NCBI GenBank assembly: GCA_002840355.1
Contig: PHAL01000009.1
Coordinates: 1 to 64,000 of the forward strand
Reading direction: 5' to 3'
Origin: Elusimicrobia bacterium HGW-Elusimicrobia-3
Lineage (GTDB): Bacteria; Elusimicrobiota; Elusimicrobia; Elusimicrobiales; UBA9959
DNA length: 64,000 nucleotides
Below the pieces are notes generated by a model. The model saw nothing but the letters and a program-made list of their open reading frames with translations, made no database searches and was not told where the DNA came from. Within the stretch, counting starts at the first letter, position 1. Each line of letters begins with the position of its first letter. The position numbers and the translations under genes were made by a program. This document shows, piece by piece, positions 34,702 through 41,486 of the stretch.

Positions 34702-35628
34702 TCAGGAGCGGGCGCCGGCTTGCTTGCGGGCGCCTTTCCTGGTTTTGCGCGGCTCGGGCCGGGCGGCCTCGGGCAATGCTTCGTCCAGCGCCTTGAGGTA
34801 TTCCGGCAGCTGCTCGTCGCCGGGGGAGAGCTGCAGCGCGCGCTGCCACGAGCTCCGGGCCTGGCGGTAATCCTTGAGCTGCAGGTAGGCCGAGCCGGCC
34901 CTTTTGAGCGCGGTGACGTCGTCGGGCTCCAGGCGCAGCACGCCTTCGAGCTCCTTGACGGCCAGGTAGAACTTGGCGTCGTAGATGTGGTGCAGGGCCT
35001 TTTCCTTCTTGTGCTCCAGCACGGCGACGTTGCGCGGCTTGGTGTCGTTGAGCCGCAGCTGCGGCGCTTCGGTCTCGAGCGCGGCCACCAGGCGTGGAAA
35101 AGCTTTTTCCGCCGGCGCCAGCTCGGCGGCGTAGCGCAGCGCGTCGTAGGCGAAGGGCAGGTCCGCCTTCTCGCCCAGCCAGGCGCTGATGCCGTCCGCC
35201 GCGGCGCCCCAGGCCCTGGAGGCCGACGGGCGGCGGGGGGCGATGGCCGAGATGTTGCGCAGCCGGCCCTGGGCCGCGACATAGTGCGGGTTCGTAGGGT
35301 CGGTAGCCAGCAGCTCTTCGAGCTTCTGCAGCGCGTCGGCGTACTGGGCGCGCTGCACCAGGCGCGCGAAGGCGCCCTTCAGGTCGGACGCGGAGCCGGC
35401 CATTTTGCGGCGGGCCTCTTCTATCATGTTCTTGGCGGTGGTCTGCTTGGGGTCGGCCCGCAGCACCATGTTCCACTGCTCGATGGCCTTGGAGTATTCC
35501 CCGGCCACGTAATGGGCGAAGGCCTTGTCGTAATAGGCCTTGAGGTCGAAATTTTCCGGGGCGGGCTGGGCCAGGGCGGCGAGCACGGAGAAGGCGGCGA
35601 GCGCCGCGGCTAGAAGAAGTGTTTTCAT
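34702..35628 (-). CDS. Exported TPR-repeat protein, last gene of the motor operon
   Basis: A 308-residue protein with a signal peptide (about residues 1-21). TPR-like helical pairs occur at residues ~28-65 (AYYDKAFAHYVAGEYSKAIEQW, shown in part), ~88-125, and ~215-285 (LAVKELEGVLRLEPDDVTALKRAGSAYLQL region). The tail is Lys/Arg-rich. Its start overlaps the stop of the upstream MotB-like gene by 4 bases, so the two are translationally coupled. TPR domains scaffold protein complexes; here the obvious partners are the periplasmic parts of the two MotB proteins or of the FliF-like part of the first gene. That assignment is inferred from gene order. Confidence 0.8.
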   Translation of the reverse strand: MKTLLLAAALAAFSVLAALAQPAPENFDLKAYYDKAFAHYVAGEYSKAIEQWNMVLRADPKQTTAKNMIEEARRKMAGSASDLKGAFARLVQRAQYADALQKLEELLATDPTNPHYVAAQGRLRNISAIAPRRPSASRAWGAAADGISAWLGEKADLPFAYDALRYAAELAPAEKAFPRLVAALETEAPQLRLNDTKPRNVAVLEHKKEKALHHIYDAKFYLAVKELEGVLRLEPDDVTALKRAGSAYLQLKDYRQARSSWQRALQLSPGDEQLPEYLKALDEALPEAARPEPRKTRKGARKQAGARS

Positions 35629-36275
35629 GATTTGGTTTCCTGTGGCTGGGCCTGGCGCATGATGATCATCTCTATGCGCCGGTTCCTGGCGCGGTTCTCT
35701 TCGGTATCGTTCGGGGCGGCCGGGCGGAACTCCCCGTAGCCGAAAGCCGTCAGGCGCCCGGGGTTTACGCCCTTGGACGCGAGGTAATCGATAACGGAGA
35801 AAGCGCGCATGATGGACAGCTCCCTGTTGGAGGCGAACTTCCTGCCGAGCATGCGGGCAGAGTCCGTATGGCCCTCCACCACCACGCTGTTCTCCATCTT
35901 CAGCAGGCTGTCGGCTACCGGGTCCAGCACCGACATCGCGGTGCGCTTGAGCCTGGCCGAGCCGGAGTCGAAGAGCACCGGCGAAGCGAAGGTCAGCTTT
36001 ATGCGCGAGGTGCTGAACTCCAGTCCCAGGCTGCCCTCCTTGATCTGCTCCTTGAGGTCCTCTTCCACCTTGCTGGCCGCGTCCAGCTCCTTGATCTTCT
36101 GGTCGGCGTGCTTGATGCCCAGTTCTTTCTGCATCTGGGCCAGCGCCTTCTCGTATTCGGAGCCTTTCATGTTGTAGGCGAAGCCGTACAGGGCGAGGAA
36201 CAGGATGACCATGCAGGTCATCAGGTCCGCGTAAGGGACCATCCAGAGCTGGGAGTTGTCTTTCTTTTCGCTCAT
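35625..36275 (-). CDS. MotB-like stator protein 1 (OmpA peptidoglycan-binding domain)
   Basis: A 216-residue protein with one N-terminal membrane helix (VPYADLMTCMVILFLALYGF) carrying the Asp at position 17 that corresponds to the proton- or ion-carrying Asp of MotB. A short plug/linker coiled coil follows and then an OmpA-like domain (about 90-210: FDSGSARLKRTAMSVLDPVA, VVEGHTDSA, NRELSIMRAFSVIDYL, GYGEFRPAAPNDTEENRARNRRIE). In flagella, MotB with MotA forms the ion-driven stator anchored to peptidoglycan. It overlaps its neighbours by 4 bases on both sides (ATGA type), showing a tightly coupled operon. It differs clearly from the second MotB-like protein. Confidence 0.88.
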   Translation of the reverse strand: MSEKKDNSQLWMVPYADLMTCMVILFLALYGFAYNMKGSEYEKALAQMQKELGIKHADQKIKELDAASKVEEDLKEQIKEGSLGLEFSTSRIKLTFASPVLFDSGSARLKRTAMSVLDPVADSLLKMENSVVVEGHTDSARMLGRKFASNRELSIMRAFSVIDYLASKGVNPGRLTAFGYGEFRPAAPNDTEENRARNRRIEMIIMRQAQPQETKS

Positions 36276-36946
36276 TCTCGCGGTACTATGATCTCTATCC
36301 TGCGGTTTTTTGCGCGGCCTTCGGCCGTGTCGTTGGGGGCGGCCGGCCGGTGCTCGCCATAGGCCGCGGCTATCATGCGCTCCTGGGGGACCGAGTACCG
36401 GGCGGCCAGCAGGTCCACCACGGCGTTGGCGCGGGCCGCCGAAAGTTCCCAGTTGGTGCCGTAGTCGCCGGACTTGATGGGCACGGCGTCGGTGTGGCCT
36501 TCCACTATCACGTCGTTGGGCAGCGTGTTGAGCACCTCGGCCACCGGCCCCAGCACCTCGGCGGAAGAGCCGCCCAGCTCCGCCTTGCCCGAGCGGAAGA
36601 GCACCGGCGCGGCGATGTTGATCTTGATCTGTTTGGCGGTGATCTGCACCTCCGCCATGTCCTTCATGCCCGCCCTGAGCAGGTCCTCGGCCAGCTTGCG
36701 CGCCAGGTCCTCCTCCGTGAACTTCTTGACCACGTCCTCGGCCCGCTTTTCCTTCTGCTGCTGCGCGTTGTCCTTGTCGAAACCCTGCAGGAACTCCGTG
36801 TTGGAGGCCAGGTCGGGGCGGACGGTGAAGACGTAGAGGATCAGGAAGAACAGCATGAGGTTGGTCATGATATCCGCGAGCACGACGAGCCAGAGCGGGT
36901 TGTCGCCCACTTTATGGCTGGAATATCTTTCTATGAAGAACTTCAT
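36272..36946 (-). CDS. MotB-like stator protein 2 (OmpA peptidoglycan-binding domain)
   Basis: A 224-residue protein. Its membrane helix (LADIMTNLMLFFLILYVFTV) keeps the ion-binding Asp at about position 25. The linker (residues ~50-105) is charged and helical. The OmpA-like domain spans about 110-222 (FRSGKAELGGSSAEVL, VIVEGHTDAVPIKSGDYGTNWELSAARA, AAYGEHRPAAPNDTAEGRAKNRRIEI), closer to flagellar MotB than its partner. Two MotB paralogues beside a single motA suggest either a hetero-dimeric stator plug or two alternative stators. It overlaps the next gene by 4 bases and starts 30 bases after motA. Confidence 0.88.
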   Translation of the reverse strand: MKFFIERYSSHKVGDNPLWLVVLADIMTNLMLFFLILYVFTVRPDLASNTEFLQGFDKDNAQQQKEKRAEDVVKKFTEEDLARKLAEDLLRAGMKDMAEVQITAKQIKINIAAPVLFRSGKAELGGSSAEVLGPVAEVLNTLPNDVIVEGHTDAVPIKSGDYGTNWELSAARANAVVDLLAARYSVPQERMIAAAYGEHRPAAPNDTAEGRAKNRRIEIIVPRE

Positions 36947-36976
36947 GCGGTGCGCCTCTGGAAACGGCCGCGGGCT

Positions 36977-37750
36977 TTACGCGCCCGTCTTGGCCTTGCG
37001 CCTCAGCGCCAGCGACAGGTAGCCCTCGAGCTTCTTGGAGACCAGCCAGGGCACGTCCCCGTCGTAGATGGAGAGCACGCCCTTGGCGATGATCTCCCGG
37101 CTGAGGATGTCCTCGTCGGAATAGTAGCCCAGCTTGCTGGCGATGGGCAGGAACAGGAAGTTGGCCGAGAAGATGCCGTAGAAGGAGGCGGTCATGGCGA
37201 TGGCCATCGACGAGCCCATCTTCGACGGATCCTGGATATTCCTGAGCACCTGCACGACGCCGATCAGGGTGCCGAGCAGGCCGAAGATGGGGGCGAACGT
37301 GCCGGCCGAATTGAAGATGTTGGTCTGCTGCTGGTGGCGCAGGCGGGTGGTGTTGATGTCGTTCTCCATGCGCTCGAGCAGGATGTGGCTGTCCACGCCG
37401 TCGAGCATCATCTGGCAGGCGTCGGTCAGGAACGGGTGCGGCGAGGTGCGCAGCTCGCCGGCGATGGCGTCTATGCCGCTCTTCTTGCCGATCTCGGCGT
37501 AGCGCACGATGGCGCGGATGAGTTCGTGTATGGGCGGGCGCTTGGGGGGAAAGATCACCATCTTCACCGAGGACTTCAGCCATTTAAGCGAGGCCCAGGG
37601 GTAGGCGATCATCACCGAGCCGGCCGTGCCGCCGAAGATCAGGATGATAGCCTCCCAGTTGAGCAGGAACTTGAGCATGCCGCCGGTGGAGAGCACGAAG
37701 ATTATGACGCCCAACCCGGTCAGGCCTCCAAGGAATGTCATCAGGTCCAT
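36977..37750 (-). CDS. motA: MotA-type stator channel subunit
   Basis: A 257-residue protein with four membrane helices (about residues 7-27, 33-52, 150-172, 185-205). Conserved MotA features are visible: the cytosolic loop with LIRAIVRYAEIGKKSGID, and the two functional Pro residues in FAPIFGLLGTLIG and FLFLPIASKL. MotA with MotB couples ion flow to rotation against a FliG rotor. The length and loop size match MotA/PomA rather than the shorter ExbB/TolQ. No chemotaxis, fliM/fliN, export or hook/filament genes are in the window. Upstream, 17 bases away, lies the FliF-FliG-like fusion, the likely rotor. Confidence 0.9.
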   Translation of the reverse strand: MDLMTFLGGLTGLGVIIFVLSTGGMLKFLLNWEAIILIFGGTAGSVMIAYPWASLKWLKSSVKMVIFPPKRPPIHELIRAIVRYAEIGKKSGIDAIAGELRTSPHPFLTDACQMMLDGVDSHILLERMENDINTTRLRHQQQTNIFNSAGTFAPIFGLLGTLIGVVQVLRNIQDPSKMGSSMAIAMTASFYGIFSANFLFLPIASKLGYYSDEDILSREIIAKGVLSIYDGDVPWLVSKKLEGYLSLALRRKAKTGA

Positions 37751-37767
37751 AATAGTTTACCTCGGTG

Positions 37768-39273
37768 TCAGGGCTTCGCGGGCGACGCCGGAGCAGGTCT
37801 GGGGGCGGCGGCGGGCGGGACCGGCGCGGGTTTTGCGCCGGGCGCGGGGGCGGCGCCGGCGGGCTTGGCCGCCGCCGGGGCGGCCGCGGGCCTCGGGGCC
37901 GGCGCGCCGCGGCCCTTGAGCGTTACCAGGCCCTCTTTGATCAATTGGCGCAGGGTCTCTACCACCTTGGCCCTGTCGCCCTTGTAGGCTTCGGCCGGCA
38001 GGTCGCGCGTGAGCTCCAGCTCCTGCTTGAAGCGCTCCTGCATGCCCCCGGCCAGCTTGGCCAGGAAGGCGGCGGCGTGCGGGGAACCCTTGAGGGCCGC
38101 CGCCAGCACGCGCACCGGCAGCCTGCGGGCCAGCGTCTGCGCGTGGGCCGCTTCCAGGTCCTGGATGTTGGCCAGGCGCACCACGGAGGCGTTGAGTTTC
38201 TTGCCCATCACGGGGTCGAGGCGGGCGAAGGCCGCCAGGGCCTTCTCCTGCACGGTTTCGTCCAGGCCGCTGATTATGCCTACGGCCTTGTCCTCGCCGC
38301 CCACCACGTAGTCCAGCGCCGCCTGGACCTCGGCTTCGAGCGAGCGGATGCGCGCCTCCGGCATCAGGGTCACCTTGGGCAGCTGGGCCAGCGCGTCGGC
38401 GCTCTTCGGGTAGAGGGTTTCGGCCAGCCTGGCCGCCACGTCGCCGGGGGCGTAGCTGAGCACTATGGTCAGGTCCTCGGTAGAGCGCGTCTTCATGATG
38501 AAGGCCAGGCTGGAGAGGTGACCGGCGGTCAGGAACCAGAACGGGGGTTTGCGGCCGTCGGCGGGCTGGGCCGCCTGGGCTTCCTGCGCGCCCTTGACCT
38601 GCTCGCGGGCTTCGGGCTCGTCGCGGCGTTCGCCGCGCTCGGCGCGCTCGCCGCCGGCGGCGGCCGCCGCAGCGTGGGCGCTGAAGGCCTCCACGAAGGC
38701 GCCGGCGCTGCGCGACAGCGGCGCGAGGAATTTGAAAACGGTCAGGAAGGCCAGGATGGCCACCACTACTATCCAGGTCAGGCTCCAGAGGTTGGGGGGG
38801 AGGAAAAGGTCGGCGAAGGTCAGCGGGCGGACCTTGCGGAAATCCATGCGCTCGAGTGTTATCAGGTCCTGCCTGTCGGCGGGCAGGCCCAGCAGGCCGC
38901 CGGCCAGCTTGCGGGCCAGCTGCGCGTCCTCCTCGGAAACGGACTTGTCGAGTATCAGGCTGGCCGAGATCTCCTTGACCATCGTGAGGCTGCTCGAGAG
39001 CGAGGCCTCTCCCATCTTTTCCTGGCGCGGGATGCCGGGCAGGATCTCCCTGGCCTTCTTGTCCTGTTCCTGCAGCTCGGCGGAGATCATCACTATGATG
39101 TCCTCCGTGCCCAGCGCCTCCGAGAGCACCATCCTCACGCGCTTCTCCAGCGAGTTCTCCAGCGCGAGCTTGGCCTCTATGGACGACCGGCTGGCGGTCT
39201 GGGCCGCGAGCGGCGCCGCGGACAGGATGAATTGTGAGGCCGCCAGGGCGGCAAACAGGAAATATTTAATCAT
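37768..39273 (-). CDS. FliF-FliG-like fusion protein: candidate membrane-anchored rotor
   Basis: About 501 residues. I start at 39273 (MIKYFLFAAL) because GGGGGA precedes it; the track start at 39288 is 5 codons earlier. N-terminal signal peptide or anchor (1-25). Residues ~30-145 resemble the C-terminal periplasmic part of FliF (KRVRMVLSEALGTEDIIVMI, a SLTMVKEISASLILDK strand, then DLITLERMDF). A membrane helix follows (about 163-182), then an Ala/Glu/Arg linker. Residues ~250-455 match FliG middle and C-terminal domains: LSYAPGDVAARLAETL, ARLDPVMGKKL, ANIQDLEAAHAQTLAR, AAALKGS, GGMQERFKQELEL and VVETLRQLIKEGLVTL. The tail is Pro/Ala-rich. Topology (periplasm, helix, cytosolic FliG) is what a rotor facing MotA would need. 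The full FliF ring-building motifs appear absent. Confidence 0.75.
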   Translation of the reverse strand: MIKYFLFAALAASQFILSAAPLAAQTASRSSIEAKLALENSLEKRVRMVLSEALGTEDIIVMISAELQEQDKKAREILPGIPRQEKMGEASLSSSLTMVKEISASLILDKSVSEEDAQLARKLAGGLLGLPADRQDLITLERMDFRKVRPLTFADLFLPPNLWSLTWIVVVAILAFLTVFKFLAPLSRSAGAFVEAFSAHAAAAAAGGERAERGERRDEPEAREQVKGAQEAQAAQPADGRKPPFWFLTAGHLSSLAFIMKTRSTEDLTIVLSYAPGDVAARLAETLYPKSADALAQLPKVTLMPEARIRSLEAEVQAALDYVVGGEDKAVGIISGLDETVQEKALAAFARLDPVMGKKLNASVVRLANIQDLEAAHAQTLARRLPVRVLAAALKGSPHAAAFLAKLAGGMQERFKQELELTRDLPAEAYKGDRAKVVETLRQLIKEGLVTLKGRGAPAPRPAAAPAAAKPAGAAPAPGAKPAPVPPAAAPRPAPASPAKP

Positions 39274-39306
39274 TAAGGTCCCCCGCATTTATATGCGTAT
39301 TAACTG

Positions 39307-39317
39307 ATTATATTATA
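39307..39317 (-). promoter_or_regulatory. -10 elements for the motor operon
   Basis: On the minus strand TATAATATAAT offers two overlapping -10 boxes about 34-40 bases before the rotor gene start. It gives the motor operon its own promoter, divergent from the PorV-like gene. Confidence 0.5.
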
Positions 39318-39386
39318 GTGCGGGCGGCAGGCACAAGGAAAACCACAGGGCGGGCGGAGGCCGGCCGGGCTGTAACAAATCTGTCA

Positions 39387-39419
39387 TTGAAATGGTTTAT
39401 CATTAGTGTATACTATAAT
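39387..39419 (+). promoter_or_regulatory. Promoter of the second PorV-like gene
   Basis: TTGAAA, a 16-base spacer and TATACT (overlapping a TATAAT) stand 40-75 bases before the ATG at 39462. This is the only near-consensus -35/-10 pair I found in the window. Confidence 0.5.
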
Positions 39420-39461
39420 GTCGGCGAACGGGCGTTTTGGGCCCGTCTGCCAATTTGCCAT

Positions 39462-40499
39462 ATGAAAATGCGGGCATATTTCGTGAGCACTGCGGCGGCG
39501 GCCCTGATGGTCGTCCGCCTCGCCGCGCCCGCCGGGGCCGCGGGGGCCGGCACCACCGCCGCCAATTTCCTGAAGATCCCCGTGGCCGCGCTGCCTACCG
39601 GCATGGGCGAGGCCTACACGGCCATGGTCGGCCCCGACTCCATCCTCTACAACCCCGCCGGCCTTGGGCTGATGAGCTACTCCGCTTTTTCGGGCGCGCA
39701 TAACCAGTACCTTATCGGGGTGAAACAGGAGTACCTCGCCGTGGCCTGGCGCTTCCCGTTCGCCACCGTGGGAGCGGCGTTCTCCTCGCTGTCGAGCGGC
39801 GACATCGACGCCTACGACGAGAACGACATGCCCATAGGCAAGACCTCCACCGGCCACAGGCTGATGGTCCTGTCCGTGGCCCAGAGCTGGCCCCATTTTA
39901 AAAAGGACGCGGGGCGCCTGGACCCGATGCTGATCAACCCGCCCTGGAGCAGGATCGAGCCGGTCACCGACTACCGCCCCAAGGTCTACCGCCTCTCCGC
40001 CGGCGCCAGCGTTAAGAAGATAGACGAAAAACTCGCCGGGGAAACCTCGGGCACCTACGCTTTCGACGCCGGGCTGACGCTGGTGCTGCCGCGGCATTTC
40101 CAGGTGGGCGCTTCCGCCCTCAACCTGGGCGGGGGGCAGAAATTCGCGGAGGTCACCTCCGGCCTGCCAGCGTCGCTGCGCTTCGGCGTGGCCAAGGATT
40201 TCCGCACCGTCAACGACATCATGATCTTCACGGTGGCTTCCGACATGGTCAAATTTTCGGACCAGGACTACATTTCCCTCACCGGCCTCGAGATCGACGT
40301 GATGAAGACCTTCCAGCTGCGCCTGGGCTACCGCAACAACAAGGACGCCGGCTCCAAGCTGTCGGGCGGCTTCGGCATGAACTTCGACCGGATGGCGGAC
40401 AAGAACAGCCTGGTGCGGGGGGCCCGCGTGGACTACTCCTACGTGGACTACGGCAGCCTGGGCGCCACCCACCGCCTGGGAGTACAGTTCGTCTGGTAG
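39462..40499 (+). CDS. PorV/PorQ-type outer-membrane beta-barrel protein, second copy
   Basis: A 345-residue protein. I choose ATG 39462 (MKMRAYFVST) because a signal peptide starts there; the track start at 39318 lies upstream of the promoter. Family signature: AANFLKIPVAALPTGMGEAYTAM then DSILYNPAGLGLM. The chain continues as barrel strands and ends HRLGVQFVW with an aromatic terminal residue. It is a paralogue of the 17539 gene, but longer, and lies head-to-head with the motor operon rather than in the surface locus. In T9SS bacteria, PorV and PorQ are distinct family members. It has no Shine-Dalgarno close to the start. Confidence 0.83.
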   Translation: MKMRAYFVSTAAAALMVVRLAAPAGAAGAGTTAANFLKIPVAALPTGMGEAYTAMVGPDSILYNPAGLGLMSYSAFSGAHNQYLIGVKQEYLAVAWRFPFATVGAAFSSLSSGDIDAYDENDMPIGKTSTGHRLMVLSVAQSWPHFKKDAGRLDPMLINPPWSRIEPVTDYRPKVYRLSAGASVKKIDEKLAGETSGTYAFDAGLTLVLPRHFQVGASALNLGGGQKFAEVTSGLPASLRFGVAKDFRTVNDIMIFTVASDMVKFSDQDYISLTGLEIDVMKTFQLRLGYRNNKDAGSKLSGGFGMNFDRMADKNSLVRGARVDYSYVDYGSLGATHRLGVQFVW

Positions 40500-40542
40500 G
40501 CCGCGCTCCCCGCGCGGCGCGGCGGCTTAAAATCCCCGCGAT

Positions 40543-40553
40543 ATTTGTATAAT
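40543..40553 (+). promoter_or_regulatory. -10 element (TTTGTATAAT) for ispA
   Basis: ATTTGTATAAT ends 6 bases before the GTG codon at 40560, so transcription would start at or within a base or two of the start codon. Confidence 0.5.
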
Positions 40554-40559
40554 TTAAAC

Positions 40560-41486
40560 GTGGATATCGAAAAATATATTAGAGAACGGGCCGCCGCGGT
40601 CAACAAGGCCCTGCCCGCTTTCGTCCTCGGGCTGAAGGGGGCGCAGCCCCGCCTGGCCGAAGCCATGGTCTATTCGCTGGCCGCCGGCGGCAAGCGCCTG
40701 CGCCCGGTGCTGATGGGCGCCGCCTACGAGATGTTCGGCGGCCGGGCCCGCGACATCCTGCCCGCGGCCTGCGCGCTGGAGCTGGTGCACACCTATTCAC
40801 TCGTGCACGACGACCTGCCCGCCATGGACGACGACGACCTGCGCCGCGGCCGCCCCACCAGCCACAAGGTATACGGCGAGGCGCTGGCCATCCTGGCCGG
40901 CGACGCGCTGCTGACCGACGCTTTCACCGTGCTGCTTTCCTCCAAATATCCCGCCCGCGTGAAGCCGGCCCACGTGCTGCGCGCCGCGGCCGTTCTCTCG
41001 GCGCGCGCCGGGGCCCGCGGCATGGTGTCCGGCCAGGCCGCCGACCTGCAGGCTGAAGGTTTCCTGCGGGGGCGGCTGACGCCCTCCCGCCGCGCCGCCG
41101 GCCGGAAGCTGCTGGCCTACATACACCTGCACAAGACCGCGGACCTGATCACGGCCGCCGTGGAGATGGGCGCCGCGCTGGCCGGAGCGCCGGAAAAAGA
41201 TTTCAGGGCGGTGTCCGCGTTCGGCCGGGAGCTGGGGCTCTGCTTCCAGGTGGCCGACGACGTGCTGGACGTGGCGGGGGACAAGAAGAAACTGGGCAAG
41301 AGCGGCAGCGACGCGCGCAACAACAAGCTCACCTACGCCTCGCTGCTGGGCGTGGAACAGGCGCGGCTCGAGGGCGAGGCCCTGCTGCGGCGCTCGCTGG
41401 CCAGGTTGCGCGGGGTGCGCGGCGCCGCGGCGCCCAAGGCGGCCCTGGCCGGCATAGCCGATTTCGTCTACAGGCGGGAAAATTAA
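40560..41486 (+). CDS. ispA: Polyprenyl (farnesyl/geranylgeranyl) diphosphate synthase
   Basis: About 308 residues. Condenses isopentenyl diphosphate with allylic diphosphates in isoprenoid synthesis. Both Asp-rich motifs are present: the first in HDDLPAMDDDDLRRGRPT, the second in FQVADDVLDVAGDKKKLGK. The GGKRLRP substrate loop is near residue 45. I take GTG at 40560 (VDIEKYIRERA) as start: the TTG at 40545 used by the ORF track overlaps the -10 box TATAAT, which cannot lie inside its own message. Only 6 bases separate the box from GTG, so the mRNA is probably leaderless. Its stop overlaps the ATG of dxs (TAATG), so both isoprenoid genes are coupled. Confidence 0.88.
   Translation: MDIEKYIRERAAAVNKALPAFVLGLKGAQPRLAEAMVYSLAAGGKRLRPVLMGAAYEMFGGRARDILPAACALELVHTYSLVHDDLPAMDDDDLRRGRPTSHKVYGEALAILAGDALLTDAFTVLLSSKYPARVKPAHVLRAAAVLSARAGARGMVSGQAADLQAEGFLRGRLTPSRRAAGRKLLAYIHLHKTADLITAAVEMGAALAGAPEKDFRAVSAFGRELGLCFQVADDVLDVAGDKKKLGKSGSDARNNKLTYASLLGVEQARLEGEALLRRSLARLRGVRGAAAPKAALAGIADFVYRREN

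Noticed and set aside
32613-35282. 889-residue minus-strand ORF
   Set aside because: Spans two unrelated genes on different strands and a terminator; composition is out-of-frame type.
35625-37750. MotA/MotB pair as Zorya anti-phage defence (ZorA/ZorB)
   Set aside because: ZorA has a very long cytosolic tail, and no ZorC, ZorD or ZorE homologue is adjacent; instead a FliG-like rotor is present.
35625-37750. ExbB/ExbD or TolQ/TolR system
   Set aside because: The MotB proteins carry full OmpA domains and MotA has the four-helix length and both functional prolines; ExbD/TolR lack these.
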